Assembly (NCBI RefSeq): GCF_947488835.1
Contig: NZ_CANLBK010000001.1
Coordinates: forward strand, 992,001 to 1,056,000
Direction: 5' to 3'
Length of the DNA stretch: 64,000 nucleotides
Source: an uncultured Marinobacter sp.
GTDB lineage: Bacteria; Pseudomonadota; Gammaproteobacteria; Pseudomonadales; Oleiphilaceae
The first letter of the stretch is position 1; every line of letters begins with the position of its first letter. The position numbers and the translations under genes were made by a program. The notes below the pieces were generated by a model. The model saw nothing but the letters and a program-made list of their open reading frames with translations. It was not told where the DNA came from and searched no databases. Positions 37,782-46,372 of the stretch are shown here, piece after piece.

Positions 37782-38270
37782 TTACAGCCCTGCGATCTCT
37801 GCCCATTCGTGGTCTGACAGCATTTTGTCGAACTCGACCAATATGATCAGTTCACCATCCTTATTACACACACCCTGGATAAATCTGGCACTTTCATCAT
37901 TACCCACGTTCGGTGCAGTCTCTATTTCACTGGCTTTCAGGTACACAACCTCGGCCACTGAATCCACCAGAATACCCATCACCTGGTCGGCAGATTCCAT
38001 CACTACAATTCGGGTGGCGTCTGTCATTTCTGCATCGGCCAATCCGAAACGGCGACGGGTGTCGATGACTGTCACCACGTTGCCCCTCAGGTTGATGATA
38101 CCGAGCACATAGTCCGGAGCGCCCGGCACCGGTGCAATCTCCGTGTATCTCAGTACTTCCTGAATCTGCATAACGTCGAGACCATAGGTCTCGTTATCCA
38201 GCCGGAAGGTCACATACTGCAGTACCTGATCATCTTGGGCCTGTTTTTGCGGTCCGCTCGGGGATGCCAT
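37782..38270 (-). CDS. cheW: Chemotaxis coupling protein CheW
   Basis: CheW links receptors to the CheA kinase. The 162-residue protein is a single CheW domain (YVTFRLDNETYGLDVMQIQEVLRYTEIAPVP...GIINLRGNVVTVIDTRRRFG). It lies 136 nt after parP; that gap holds a possible sigma-54 box, so cheW may be transcribed both from the parC promoter and separately. Confidence 0.95.
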   Translation of the reverse strand: MASPSGPQKQAQDDQVLQYVTFRLDNETYGLDVMQIQEVLRYTEIAPVPGAPDYVLGIINLRGNVVTVIDTRRRFGLADAEMTDATRIVVMESADQVMGILVDSVAEVVYLKASEIETAPNVGNDESARFIQGVCNKDGELIILVEFDKMLSDHEWAEIAGL

Positions 38271-38354
38271 AACCAGTTTCTCCTGTTCGGCTTACCCGGG
38301 CGGGCAGCCTGATCGTCAAAAAAACATCATCAGTGCCCAATACTATAGTTAAGG

Positions 38355-38369
38355 GCACAAACCGTGCCA
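38355..38369 (-). promoter_or_regulatory. Candidate sigma-54 promoter before cheW
   Basis: TGGCACGGTTTGTGC on the minus strand has a perfect -24 half (TGGCACG) and GG-N10-GC spacing, but GTGC in place of TTGC at -12. It lies 85 nt before cheW and also forms short palindromes (GGCAC/GTGCC), so it may instead be a protein-binding site. Confidence 0.4.
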
Positions 38370-38406
38370 GCACGGCATGGTTTCATTCGGTAACCGTATT
38401 TTCCGG

Positions 38407-39174
38407 TCAGCTCAGGTCAAGATGCTGCTCTCGTTCTGCGCGCACCAGCAAGTCCGCCATGGTACTGACATCCACCAGCGCACACATCTGTTCAATAACA
38501 GTGCCAGCCAGCCACGGCCTCTTGCTACGGGCCGTGCGCCAGCGCACGTCATCCGGGCTCAGAGTGAATGACTGGGCCACATTATCGCACGCAAGGCCCC
38601 ATTCACTGTTGTCCAGGCGAATAACAAAGCGATAATTATCCCGGGCATTAGCCGGCACTCGCCCGGCCATGATCCACTCCGCCGTATCCACAACCCTCAA
38701 GTTCTGATGGGCTCCCATGCGAATCCCCATGTACCAGCGGGGGCTACCGGGTATCGGCCGAATGCTCTCTTCAATCTGATAGATAGCACCCAACAGCACT
38801 AAAGGTACCGCAAGCTGCAGGCCAGCCACCGTGAAAATCAGGCACTCAAAGGGGCGCTCAGACCACTCCGGGCGCGCAACCGGGGCTTCTTTTCCAGGCG
38901 CAAGCTCTGGCGTGGAGGCCACCGCTGGCGCAGCTTCCCGGACCTGCGCCGGTTGTGGTGCTACCAAGGGTGCCGGAGCCAGAACGGGCGCTGGCTTAGG
39001 CACTGCCACCCTTTTTTTGACTGGAGCCGGTTTAGGTTCTGCCTTTATGACAGGTTCGGGCTCAGCCAACTCTTCATGCAGCGCCGTGTTCGTTGCCGTG
39101 TGGAGCAATTCATCCAGATAACTGGCAAGCGCGCTGGTCGGATCGGCCAGCTTTGTCAATTTCTCGTCAGCCAT
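38407..39174 (-). CDS. parP: ParP-like CheW-domain protein (chemosensory array positioning)
   Basis: The 255-residue protein starts MADEKLTKLADPTSALASYL, has a Pro/Ala/Val-rich linker (about residues 40-125) and a C-terminal CheW-like domain (PFECLIFTVAGLQLAVPLVLLGAIYQIE...). This matches ParP, which in Vibrio joins ParC and CheA so that arrays sit at the cell pole. The true start is ATG 39174, overlapping the ParA-type gene by 8 nt; the frame extends further but inside that gene. Confidence 0.87.
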   Translation of the reverse strand: MADEKLTKLADPTSALASYLDELLHTATNTALHEELAEPEPVIKAEPKPAPVKKRVAVPKPAPVLAPAPLVAPQPAQVREAAPAVASTPELAPGKEAPVARPEWSERPFECLIFTVAGLQLAVPLVLLGAIYQIEESIRPIPGSPRWYMGIRMGAHQNLRVVDTAEWIMAGRVPANARDNYRFVIRLDNSEWGLACDNVAQSFTLSPDDVRWRTARSKRPWLAGTVIEQMCALVDVSTMADLLVRAEREQHLDLS

Positions 39175-39964
39175 GCTGACGCTCCTTCCGGACGCCCGTC
39201 TTGGCCAGCAAATCATCCAACAAGTGCCGGTATGCCCGAACGCCATGAGTCTGGGCTTCCAGTTTTGACGGAACAATGCCGGCCTGGCTGGCATCGCGGA
39301 ATTTTGTATCTACAGGCACCGCAAACCGCCAAAGATTGTCCTGGTAGGTTTTACGCAGCAGATTAAGGCTTTGCATCGACGCCTGAGTGCGCCGATCAAA
39401 CAGGGTGGGTACGATGGTGTAAGGCAGCTGATTCTTTTGTGAGCGCATGATCATCTGCAAAGTATGCAACATGCGCTCAAGGCCTTTGATGGCAAGGAAC
39501 TCGGTTTGCACAGGAATAATCAGGTGCTGTGCTGCTGCCAATGCATTGACCATCAGCACGCCCAGAGAGGGCGTGTTATCTAGAAGTACGTAATCATAAT
39601 CGTCCCACAACTGGGTAAGCGCCCGGGAAACAATGAGGCCCATACCTTCAGCGCCCACCATTCGGCGCTCTAGTGTCGCCAACGCTGTACTGGCAGGCAA
39701 AAGATCCAATCCGGGGCAACTGGTTTCTGTAATAAGCTGGGCCGGAAGCCCCTCGGGCACCTTGCCTTGGTGCTGAAACAGATCAAAAAGGCTGTGCGCG
39801 ATGGTATCCGGATCGTACCCGAACCAGCTGGTCAGAGAACCGTGAGGGTCAAGATCAACCACCAGAACACGCTTGCCACGCTCCGCCAGCAGGCCGCCTA
39901 ACGCGACCACCGTGGTGGTTTTACCCACACCACCCTTCTGATTGGCTATAGCCCAGATTCGCAC
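39167..39964 (-). CDS. parC: ParA-type ATPase ParC for polar chemotaxis arrays
   Basis: The 265-residue MinD/ParA-family ATPase carries the deviant Walker A NQKGGVGKTTT (8-18), switch I/II LDNTPSLGVL and LDPHGSLT. Position (motD-parC-parP-cheW) matches the Pseudomonas and Vibrio polar-array system rather than chromosome partition. A FliA-type promoter lies 57-83 nt before the start codon, linking array placement to late flagellar gene expression. Confidence 0.9.
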   Translation of the reverse strand: MRIWAIANQKGGVGKTTTVVALGGLLAERGKRVLVVDLDPHGSLTSWFGYDPDTIAHSLFDLFQHQGKVPEGLPAQLITETSCPGLDLLPASTALATLERRMVGAEGMGLIVSRALTQLWDDYDYVLLDNTPSLGVLMVNALAAAQHLIIPVQTEFLAIKGLERMLHTLQMIMRSQKNQLPYTIVPTLFDRRTQASMQSLNLLRKTYQDNLWRFAVPVDTKFRDASQAGIVPSKLEAQTHGVRAYRHLLDDLLAKTGVRKERQHG

Positions 39965-40020
39965 GTTTTTACTCCGAAACTACTGTGTTGCGACCCGCTG
40001 AAAACAGGAACGTATCCCGT

Positions 40021-40047
40021 TTATCGGCCGTTTCTTATGTAACTTAA
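40021..40047 (-). promoter_or_regulatory. Sigma-28 (FliA) promoter of parC-parP-cheW
   Basis: On the minus strand the -10 box GCCGATAA (40021-40028) matches the FliA consensus at 8/8, and TTAAGTTA (40040-40047) matches the -35 box TAAAGTTT at 6/8, with the standard 11-nt spacer. The transcript would start near 40014, 50 nt before parC. fliA itself is in the same cluster. Confidence 0.82.
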
Positions 40048-40092
40048 GCAGGTGTAGTACCAGCAGGTGTAGTACCAGCAGATTAAGTACCG
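40048..40092. repeat. Three tandem 15-bp repeats abutting the parC sigma-28 promoter
   Basis: The unit reads TGCTGGTACTACACC on the minus strand: two identical copies (40048-40062, 40063-40077) and a diverged third (40078-40092). The array begins at the base next to the -35 box. All three copies keep GG-N10-GC spacing across the copy junction, the spacing of sigma-54 -24/-12 boxes. Confidence 0.9.
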
Positions 40093-40168
40093 GCAGTCGG
40101 TTGCCGCCTGACGAAATACGAGTTGGGTTATACAGAAACCGTGCCAGCAAGGACTCTCACAGAATCCC

Positions 40169-40951
40169 CTAACGCATGGCTCCCCGGATACTGGCATCAC
40201 GGGAAATAAGGAGCACTACCCGCCGATTGCGGCGGCGACCTTCTTCAGTGTCGTTGCGGGCCAGAGGCTGATATTCCCCATAACCAATCGCAGCCAGCCG
40301 TTCCGGCTCAATGCCTTCCATGCTCAGCATACGGACCACCGCCGCTGCCCGTGCTGTGGAAAGCTCCCAGTTGGAAGGGAAGCGCGACGTGCGAATGGGC
40401 TGGTTATCGGTAAAACCTTCAACCTTTACCGCGTTATCCCGGTTCCTGAGAACCCGCGCCACCTTATCCATCACTTCAAACGAATCATAGTGGGGCTCCG
40501 CGTCGCCACTGCCAAAAAGCAGGCTATCCGGCAGATTGAGTGAAAGCCAGCGGTCATTGACGTCAAGGGTAACCACCCCCCGATCGATCAGTTCGTCAAA
40601 CTCCATCGCCAACTGATCTGCCATGCTGCGCAAGGCTTCTGTGCGGGCCTGTGTATCCTGTTCTGAATTTCTGGGTGCCTCTGTTACCGCCGGGGGTATC
40701 ACATCCTCTGAAGGTTGGACTTCCGGGCGCGGAGGCTGGTCACCAATTTCAATCGGCTGAAAGGAGCGCTGCGGTGCGTTGAAGACGCCTGTAAGTGTCT
40801 CAGACAGTACCTTGTACTTACCCTCATTTACCGATGAGACCGAGTACATCACTACAAAAAAGGCAAACAACAGCGTTATGAAATCCGCATAGGAAATCAG
40901 CCAACGCTCTTTGTTGTGCAAATCATCCTGAGGTTGCCTGCGACGCCGCAT
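40169..40951 (-). CDS. motD: Flagellar motor stator protein MotD
   Basis: MotD is the B-type stator subunit that anchors the MotC channel to peptidoglycan. The 260-residue protein has a single N-terminal helix with the proton-binding type segment WLISYADFITLLFAFFVVMYS (Asp22 as the likely ion site), a linker, and a C-terminal OmpA-like domain (VEGFTDNQPI...STARAAAVVRML...RRNRRVVLLI). It follows motC by 18 nt. Confidence 0.94.
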   Translation of the reverse strand: MRRRRQPQDDLHNKERWLISYADFITLLFAFFVVMYSVSSVNEGKYKVLSETLTGVFNAPQRSFQPIEIGDQPPRPEVQPSEDVIPPAVTEAPRNSEQDTQARTEALRSMADQLAMEFDELIDRGVVTLDVNDRWLSLNLPDSLLFGSGDAEPHYDSFEVMDKVARVLRNRDNAVKVEGFTDNQPIRTSRFPSNWELSTARAAAVVRMLSMEGIEPERLAAIGYGEYQPLARNDTEEGRRRNRRVVLLISRDASIRGAMR

Positions 40952-40969
40952 ATTAAGAACCGGTTTTGC

Positions 40970-41710
40970 TTACTGCAGAAAGCCCCGCAGCCGCAATTCA
41001 ATGGATTTGGGGTTCTCACCCTCTGCAATGGCAATGAGGCCATCGATCATCATATCTTCGTACCGCGAACGCTCCTTGACCAGCCCCCGCAGCTTATTGG
41101 CAACCGGGAAAAACAGCAGATTGGCCAGTGCCACGCCATAGATGGTTGCTACAAAGGCAGTGGCAATTCCGCTACCCAGGGACGCCGGGTCTTCGAGGTT
41201 GGTCATTACCTGTATCAGCCCCATGACAGCGCCAATAATACCAATGGTCGGTGAATAGCCGCCCATGGCCTCAAACACTCGGGCGGATTCAAGATTTCGC
41301 TGCTCGCGGCAATCCAGATCTATTTCCATGATGCTGCGGATTGTTTCGGTTTCAGCACCATCTACCAACAACTGAAGACCTTTACGGGCAAAGGTTTCCG
41401 GCTCATTTTCCGCCAAACCTTCAAGCCCCAAAAGGCCTTGTTTCCTGGCCTTCACGCTCCAATCGATTACCTTGCCAATTCCGTCTTCAATACTGATAAA
41501 AGGGGGAACAAACACCCAGCGTGCTTGGGCGGCAGCCCGTTTCAGAACCGGCCAGGAGGTCTGGAGAATGGTCGCAGCCAAGGTGCCACCAATCACGATA
41601 ATGGCCGCCGGGCCATTAAACAGTGAGCTCAGTGCTCCGCCTTCAAGCAGGTTGCCGCCAAGAATAGCAGCAAAAGCCAGAACGACTCCGAGCAGGCTGA
41701 GTATATCCAT
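40970..41710 (-). CDS. motC: Flagellar motor stator protein MotC
   Basis: MotC is the A-type stator subunit. The 246-residue product has four membrane helices (two N-terminal, two around residues 145-200 with PTIGIIGAVMGLI) and a large cytoplasmic loop that contacts the rotor. The start ATG shares one base with the cheB stop (TGATG), giving MDILSLLG; two extra upstream codons are also open. With MotD it forms the second stator type known from Pseudomonas. A motAB set is not in this window. Confidence 0.94.
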   Translation of the reverse strand: MDILSLLGVVLAFAAILGGNLLEGGALSSLFNGPAAIIVIGGTLAATILQTSWPVLKRAAAQARWVFVPPFISIEDGIGKVIDWSVKARKQGLLGLEGLAENEPETFARKGLQLLVDGAETETIRSIMEIDLDCREQRNLESARVFEAMGGYSPTIGIIGAVMGLIQVMTNLEDPASLGSGIATAFVATIYGVALANLLFFPVANKLRGLVKERSRYEDMMIDGLIAIAEGENPKSIELRLRGFLQ

Positions 41711-42852
41711 CAGCAAACGCCCTCAAGCAATCTGGGCCCTATTTCCTCTAACGACAAAACCTCATCACTCAAGCCTGCTTTAGCTACCGCCATGGGCATA
41801 CCGTAAATTACCGACGATCTTTCATCCTGGGACCAGATGGGTGAGCCGCTTTGCTTCATCATTCGGCACCCCTCTTTCCCGTCAGAACCCATTCCAGTAA
41901 GGATAACGCCTAGCGTTTTCCCGGGGAATGCGCGGGCAAGGGACCCGAAGGTAACGTCCACGCAAGGCCGGTAATTCAGGCGCTCGTCGCCCGGCAAAAT
42001 GCGAACCCGGGGCTGACCACCCCGGTTTTCAATCATCATCTGTTTGCCGCCGGGGGCAAGCAGTGCCAATCCGGGGTGAAGGATATCACCGTCTTCTGCC
42101 TGCCGGACTTCAATTTTGCACAGTCTGTTGAGGCGCTCAGCAAAGGCCGGCGTAAAGCTTGCAGGCATGTGTTGCACCAGAACAATTGGCGAGGGAAAAC
42201 TGGCTGGCAAGGCCGAAAGCACACGCTGAAGCGCCACTGGCCCGCCGGTTGAGGTCCCAATACCCACAACGGCGAATTGTCGTGCCGGGCTCTTTCGCGC
42301 AGTGCGCTTGGGCGCGTCATCTTGCAGTGGCTGAACAGCCTGGCGTCTGGGCACAACAGGGCGTCCTGACGTTGCAGGTCTGGTTGGAGCCATAGGCGCA
42401 GATTGCTGGGCTGTCCTGGGAGAAGGCGAAGCTGGCTGTGCCCTGCTGGCTGGTCGACTGCGCGCAACATCAAGTACGCGATCGATCAGAATTTTTTGCA
42501 GCTGGCTGCCATCCCGCGCGATTTCCTCGAAGTTTTTGGGCAAAAAATCAACCGCACCGGCTTCCAGGGCGTCCAGTGTAATTCTGGCGCCTTCGTAGGT
42601 GAGTGAAGAAAACATGAGCACCGGTATCGGGTGCTTTTGCATGATTTCCCGCACCGCCGAAATGCCGTCCATAATCGGCATTTCGTAATCCATGGTAATA
42701 ACATCCGGGCGCAGCGATCCCGCCAACTCAACACCTTCCCGGCCGTTGGCTGCCACGCCCACCACACGGATCTGGCCCGACGAGGTGAGTATCTCTGTTA
42801 GTCGCTTGCGAAAAAACCCTGAATCATCAACGACCAGGACAGAAACTGTCAT
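41710..42852 (-). CDS. cheB: Chemotaxis methylesterase/glutamine deamidase CheB
   Basis: CheB demethylates chemoreceptors when phosphorylated by CheA. The 380-residue protein has an N-terminal receiver domain with Asp55 (ITMDYEMPIMDG), a Pro/Ala/Arg-rich linker (about 130-195) and the C-terminal methylesterase domain with GIGTSTGGP (catalytic Ser), QHMPASFT (His) and GMGSDGKEG (Asp). The linker is longer than in E. coli. It is preceded by GGAG at good spacing. Confidence 0.95.
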   Translation of the reverse strand: MTVSVLVVDDSGFFRKRLTEILTSSGQIRVVGVAANGREGVELAGSLRPDVITMDYEMPIMDGISAVREIMQKHPIPVLMFSSLTYEGARITLDALEAGAVDFLPKNFEEIARDGSQLQKILIDRVLDVARSRPASRAQPASPSPRTAQQSAPMAPTRPATSGRPVVPRRQAVQPLQDDAPKRTARKSPARQFAVVGIGTSTGGPVALQRVLSALPASFPSPIVLVQHMPASFTPAFAERLNRLCKIEVRQAEDGDILHPGLALLAPGGKQMMIENRGGQPRVRILPGDERLNYRPCVDVTFGSLARAFPGKTLGVILTGMGSDGKEGCRMMKQSGSPIWSQDERSSVIYGMPMAVAKAGLSDEVLSLEEIGPRLLEGVC

Positions 42853-42909
42853 CCGTTTCTCCTACCAAAATGCTTTGATCCATAAAGCTTTGCGCTGCCT
42901 GTAAACAAC

Positions 42910-45003
42910 TCAGCTGTAGTGCTGCAGCAAGCTAGGAACATCGATAATCAGCGCAATACGGCCGTCACCGGTAATTGTGGCTCCTGCCATACCCGGTGTG
43001 CCCTGTAACCCTCGCCCGAGGGGCTTGATAACCACCTCTTCCTGACCGACGAGCTGGTCAACAACAAAACCAACCTTGTTGGTGCCCATGGCAACGATCA
43101 CAACGTGCCCGCTTTCAGGACCCGTTACGCCAGTAGACCCTCTCACCAACCAGCGTTTTATATGGAAAAGCGGAAACACCTTGTCCCGTACAACAATACA
43201 CTCACGACCATCTACAACGTTGGTGCGAGTCAGATTCAAATGGAATATCTCCACCACATTCACCAGCGGAAGAGCAAAAGATTGATCCCCAAGCTTGATC
43301 ATCAGGGTTGGCATAATCGCCAGAGTCAAAGGCACCTTAATGATGATGCGAGAACCCTTGCCCAAAGCTGAGACAATGCTGAGCTGACCATTGAGCTGGT
43401 TGATTTTGGTTTTCACCACATCCATGCCCACACCGCGCCCGGACACGTCAGAAATCTGCTCCTTGGTGGAAAACCCGGCGGCAAAAATCAGGTTAAAACA
43501 CTCTGTATCCGTGAGGCGATCGGCAGCGTCCTGATCGTAAATCCCTTTTTCGACGGCTTTGCGGCGCAGTACTTCCGGGTCCATACCTGCACCATCGTCA
43601 TCGATAGACAGAAGGATATGATCGCCCTCCTGTTCAGCCGAGAGGGTGACTGTGCCTTGCCGCGGCTTACCCGCTTTTTCCCGTACATCTGGCGTTTCAA
43701 TACCATGGTCAACAGAATTTCGCACCAAGTGAACGAGTGGGTCCGACAGGGCTTCAACAAGGTTTTTGTCGAGATCGGTCTCTTCGCCAATCATCACCAG
43801 ATTCACTTCTTTTTTCATGCCCCGGGCCAGATCACGAACAACCCGCGGGAAGCGACCGAATACTTTTTTGATTGGCTGCATGCGAGTTTGCATGACCGCA
43901 GCCTGGAGATCCGTGGTCACCACATCAAGGCTGGATACCGCCTTGTGCATATGTTCGTCTTCACTATCGGAGCCCAGCCTCTGGAGCCGGTTTCGCACCA
44001 GTACCAACTCGCCCACCATGTTCATGATGTCGTCGAGGCGTTTGGTGTCGACACGTACAGTGGTTTCCGCCACTGGAGCTGAATCTCTGGGAGGGGCCGC
44101 TTTACTGGCAGGAGCCTGAGCCGCAGGTGTTGCCTCAGGCGCCTTTTCAGGCACCACTTTCGCTGGCTCGGCTTTCGGCTGCGATGGCTTTGCCGGCGCA
44201 TCGTCGGAGCCGCCAGTGGTAGGGCTTCCACCCTTGCCATGCAGCTCGTCGAGCAGTTTTTCAAATTCGTCGTCAGTAATCAGTTCGCCATCATTGCCCA
44301 CAGCCGGGCTGGCAGCACCTGACGCTGCCTGAGTATCGTCAGCTGCGGCTGCTTTTGCGGCGAATTTACCCTTACCATGCAGCTCATCCAGCAGGGCTTC
44401 AAACTCATCATCTGTAATTTCGTCTCCGGAGCCGCTGCTACCGGCGGGCTGATCAGGCGCGGAGCTATTGGCCGCACCAGACACAGGTGCATCGCCATGC
44501 AGCGCATCCAGCAATTGTTCGAACTCTTCATCGGTAATATCGCCACCGTCCTGATCGCTCTCAGGGGCCGCAGGAACGTCTGCCGGCTCGTTGCTCACCG
44601 TTTCGCCAGCAACTTGAGGCAGTGCCAGGGCATCCAGAGCTGCAATCAGTTCGTCGGGCGCAGGGGTCAGCTCTTCCCTGTTACGCACCTGCTCGAACAT
44701 GGCATTCACATGGTCCAATGCTTCCAGCACAACGTCCATCAGCTCGGAGTCCACCGCGCGCTTATGGTTGCGCAAAATATCGAACACGTTCTCAGCGGAG
44801 TGGCAACAGTTAACAAGGGCATCCAGCTGTAGAAAGCCTGCACCGCCTTTTACGGTGTGGAATCCACGAAAAATGGCGTTGAGCAGATTGCTGTCGTCTG
44901 GATGTTGTTCAAGATCAACAAGCTGTTCCGACAGCTTCTCAAGAATCTCCCCAGCCTCCACCAGGAAGTCTTGCAGGATCTCATCATCGGCATCAAACGC
45001 CAT
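42910..45003 (-). CDS. cheA: Chemotaxis histidine kinase CheA
   Basis: CheA phosphorylates CheY and CheB in response to receptor state. The 697-residue kinase has an Hpt domain with His49 (FHTVKGGAG), a long linker, the dimerisation helices (VRVDTKRLDDIMNMVGELVLVRN), the HATPase domain (NSVDHGIE; DDGAGMD; GRGVGMDVV) and a C-terminal CheW-like domain. The linker contains a 15-residue motif three times (156-170, 196-210, 242-256; ITDDEFE-LLDELHG), which may dock a partner such as ParP. Confidence 0.96.
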   Translation of the reverse strand: MAFDADDEILQDFLVEAGEILEKLSEQLVDLEQHPDDSNLLNAIFRGFHTVKGGAGFLQLDALVNCCHSAENVFDILRNHKRAVDSELMDVVLEALDHVNAMFEQVRNREELTPAPDELIAALDALALPQVAGETVSNEPADVPAAPESDQDGGDITDEEFEQLLDALHGDAPVSGAANSSAPDQPAGSSGSGDEITDDEFEALLDELHGKGKFAAKAAAADDTQAASGAASPAVGNDGELITDDEFEKLLDELHGKGGSPTTGGSDDAPAKPSQPKAEPAKVVPEKAPEATPAAQAPASKAAPPRDSAPVAETTVRVDTKRLDDIMNMVGELVLVRNRLQRLGSDSEDEHMHKAVSSLDVVTTDLQAAVMQTRMQPIKKVFGRFPRVVRDLARGMKKEVNLVMIGEETDLDKNLVEALSDPLVHLVRNSVDHGIETPDVREKAGKPRQGTVTLSAEQEGDHILLSIDDDGAGMDPEVLRRKAVEKGIYDQDAADRLTDTECFNLIFAAGFSTKEQISDVSGRGVGMDVVKTKINQLNGQLSIVSALGKGSRIIIKVPLTLAIMPTLMIKLGDQSFALPLVNVVEIFHLNLTRTNVVDGRECIVVRDKVFPLFHIKRWLVRGSTGVTGPESGHVVIVAMGTNKVGFVVDQLVGQEEVVIKPLGRGLQGTPGMAGATITGDGRIALIIDVPSLLQHYS

Positions 45004-45020
45004 GGGTTAACCTCTTCTGT

Positions 45021-45815
45021 TCAGAAACCGAGACTGGATAACAGATCGTCTACGTCAGTTTGTCCCGAGACTACATCTTCGCGCTCTTCTGCCTTCATCT
45101 GAGGTCCCACACCTTGTTCGGCGGAGACTTCTTCACTTTCAATCTGGTGCACTGTGCCGGTAAGTTGATCAACATGGCTGGCCATAACCACCAAACTGAG
45201 CATCTGCTCCTCAACTTCCTTCACCAACGCCGTCACTCGCTGTATCACCTGGCCGGTCAGATCCTGGAAATCCTGCGCCAGCAAAATTTCAGAAAGACCG
45301 TTATAGAGGGTGTCCGCATCGTTAGTTACGCTCAGAAAAAAGGCGTCGATACGGCCATACAAATCACGGAATTCAGCTGGCTGCATTTCGCGGCGGCGCA
45401 ATCGCTGCCATTCCTGGCTCAACGACGTAGCTTCTTCGCGCAGGGTTTGAGCAAGAGGCATGCTCTCTTCAACCAGATCCATCGTGCGATTGGCAGCCTG
45501 GCCAGTCATTTGAACAACGTAAGCCAGCCTGTCGGATGCATCAGTCATCAAGGACAGGACTTCTTTCTGCTCCGGGCTACGCGGATCTATCTGAAAGTTG
45601 CGAATTGCCTCATGAAGCGTTCGTGTCAAACGGCCGACTTCACGATAAAGACTCTGGTCCCTGACCTCGCTCAGCTCGTTGATCAGGTTCATAGCGCTGG
45701 CATAATCACCGCGCTCAACGCTTTGGGCGAGCTCTGCTGCCTGGTGCCGGAGCTTTTCGGTCACTTCTGGCTCAAGACCCCGATGGATCTTCTTGTTATC
45801 GCTCATACGACCCAT
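45021..45815 (-). CDS. cheZ: Chemotaxis phosphatase CheZ
   Basis: CheZ dephosphorylates CheY-P. The 264-residue helical protein contains the catalytic motif LAQDFQDLTGQVIQRV near residues 175-190 (conserved Asp and Gln) and ends with the CheY-binding tail (GQTDVDDLLSSLGF). Start codons at 45815 and 45806 are both possible. It lies between cheY and cheA, the usual order. Confidence 0.94.
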   Translation of the reverse strand: MGRMSDNKKIHRGLEPEVTEKLRHQAAELAQSVERGDYASAMNLINELSEVRDQSLYREVGRLTRTLHEAIRNFQIDPRSPEQKEVLSLMTDASDRLAYVVQMTGQAANRTMDLVEESMPLAQTLREEATSLSQEWQRLRRREMQPAEFRDLYGRIDAFFLSVTNDADTLYNGLSEILLAQDFQDLTGQVIQRVTALVKEVEEQMLSLVVMASHVDQLTGTVHQIESEEVSAEQGVGPQMKAEEREDVVSGQTDVDDLLSSLGF

Positions 45816-45826
45816 CCAATTTCCGG

Positions 45827-46210
45827 TTACTGAATTCGTTCAAAAATCTTCTCGATTTTTTCTTTTAGAACGGCTGCAGTGAATGGTTTTACCACGTACC
45901 CATTTACGCCAGCCTGAGCCGCTGCAACAATCTGGTCGCGCTTAGCTTCGGCGGTAACCATCAAAACAGGAAGGGTTTTCAGGTTTTCATCGGCCCGCAC
46001 GGCCTTGAGCAGATCAAAGCCAGACATTCCCGGCATGTTCCAATCCGTCACAAGAAAGTCGTACTTGCCACTTTTCAGCATGGGCAAAGCCGTATTGCCG
46101 TCATCCGCTTCATCAGTGTTGGTGAAGCCCAGATCACGGAGCAGGTTTTTGATGATCCGTCGCATTGTGGAGAAGTCATCCACAATGAGAATTTTCATGT
46201 TTTTGTCCAA
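45827..46210 (-). CDS. cheY: Chemotaxis response regulator CheY
   Basis: CheY-P binds FliM to switch motor rotation. The 127-residue single receiver domain has the acidic pair DD (11-12), phospho-acceptor Asp56 ([10 protein letters not shown]), a conserved Thr in VMVTAEAK and Lys in VVKPFT. The TTG at 46210 has GGAGG 5 nt upstream, whereas the ATG at 46198 is 17 nt away from it, so the TTG start ([12 protein letters not shown]) is chosen; the shorter form is the alternative. Confidence 0.95.
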   Translation of the reverse strand: MDKNMKILIVDDFSTMRRIIKNLLRDLGFTNTDEADDGNTALPMLKSGKYDFLVTDWNMPGMSGFDLLKAVRADENLKTLPVLMVTAEAKRDQIVAAAQAGVNGYVVKPFTAAVLKEKIEKIFERIQ

Positions 46211-46372
46211 AGGGACCTCCAGTTATTAAGACCCGGAATTCGTTTTGACCTTTGCGCTTAACGTGTAGCAGGCCGCTGATTTAACCATGTATTGTCTGAT
46301 CTTTATCGCGCTTGTAAAGCATCGGTTACCAAATACTACACTTCATCAGAACCCTGAAGTCTCCTGCCACGC

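Noticed and set aside
40048..40092. CRISPR-like array
   Set aside because: Only three 15-bp units with no spacers; it is a simple tandem repeat.
46211..46372. Sigma-28 promoter before cheY
   Set aside because: A 6/8 match to the -10 box (CGCGATAA) exists but no matching -35 box at the right distance; cheY may be read from upstream fliA or another promoter.
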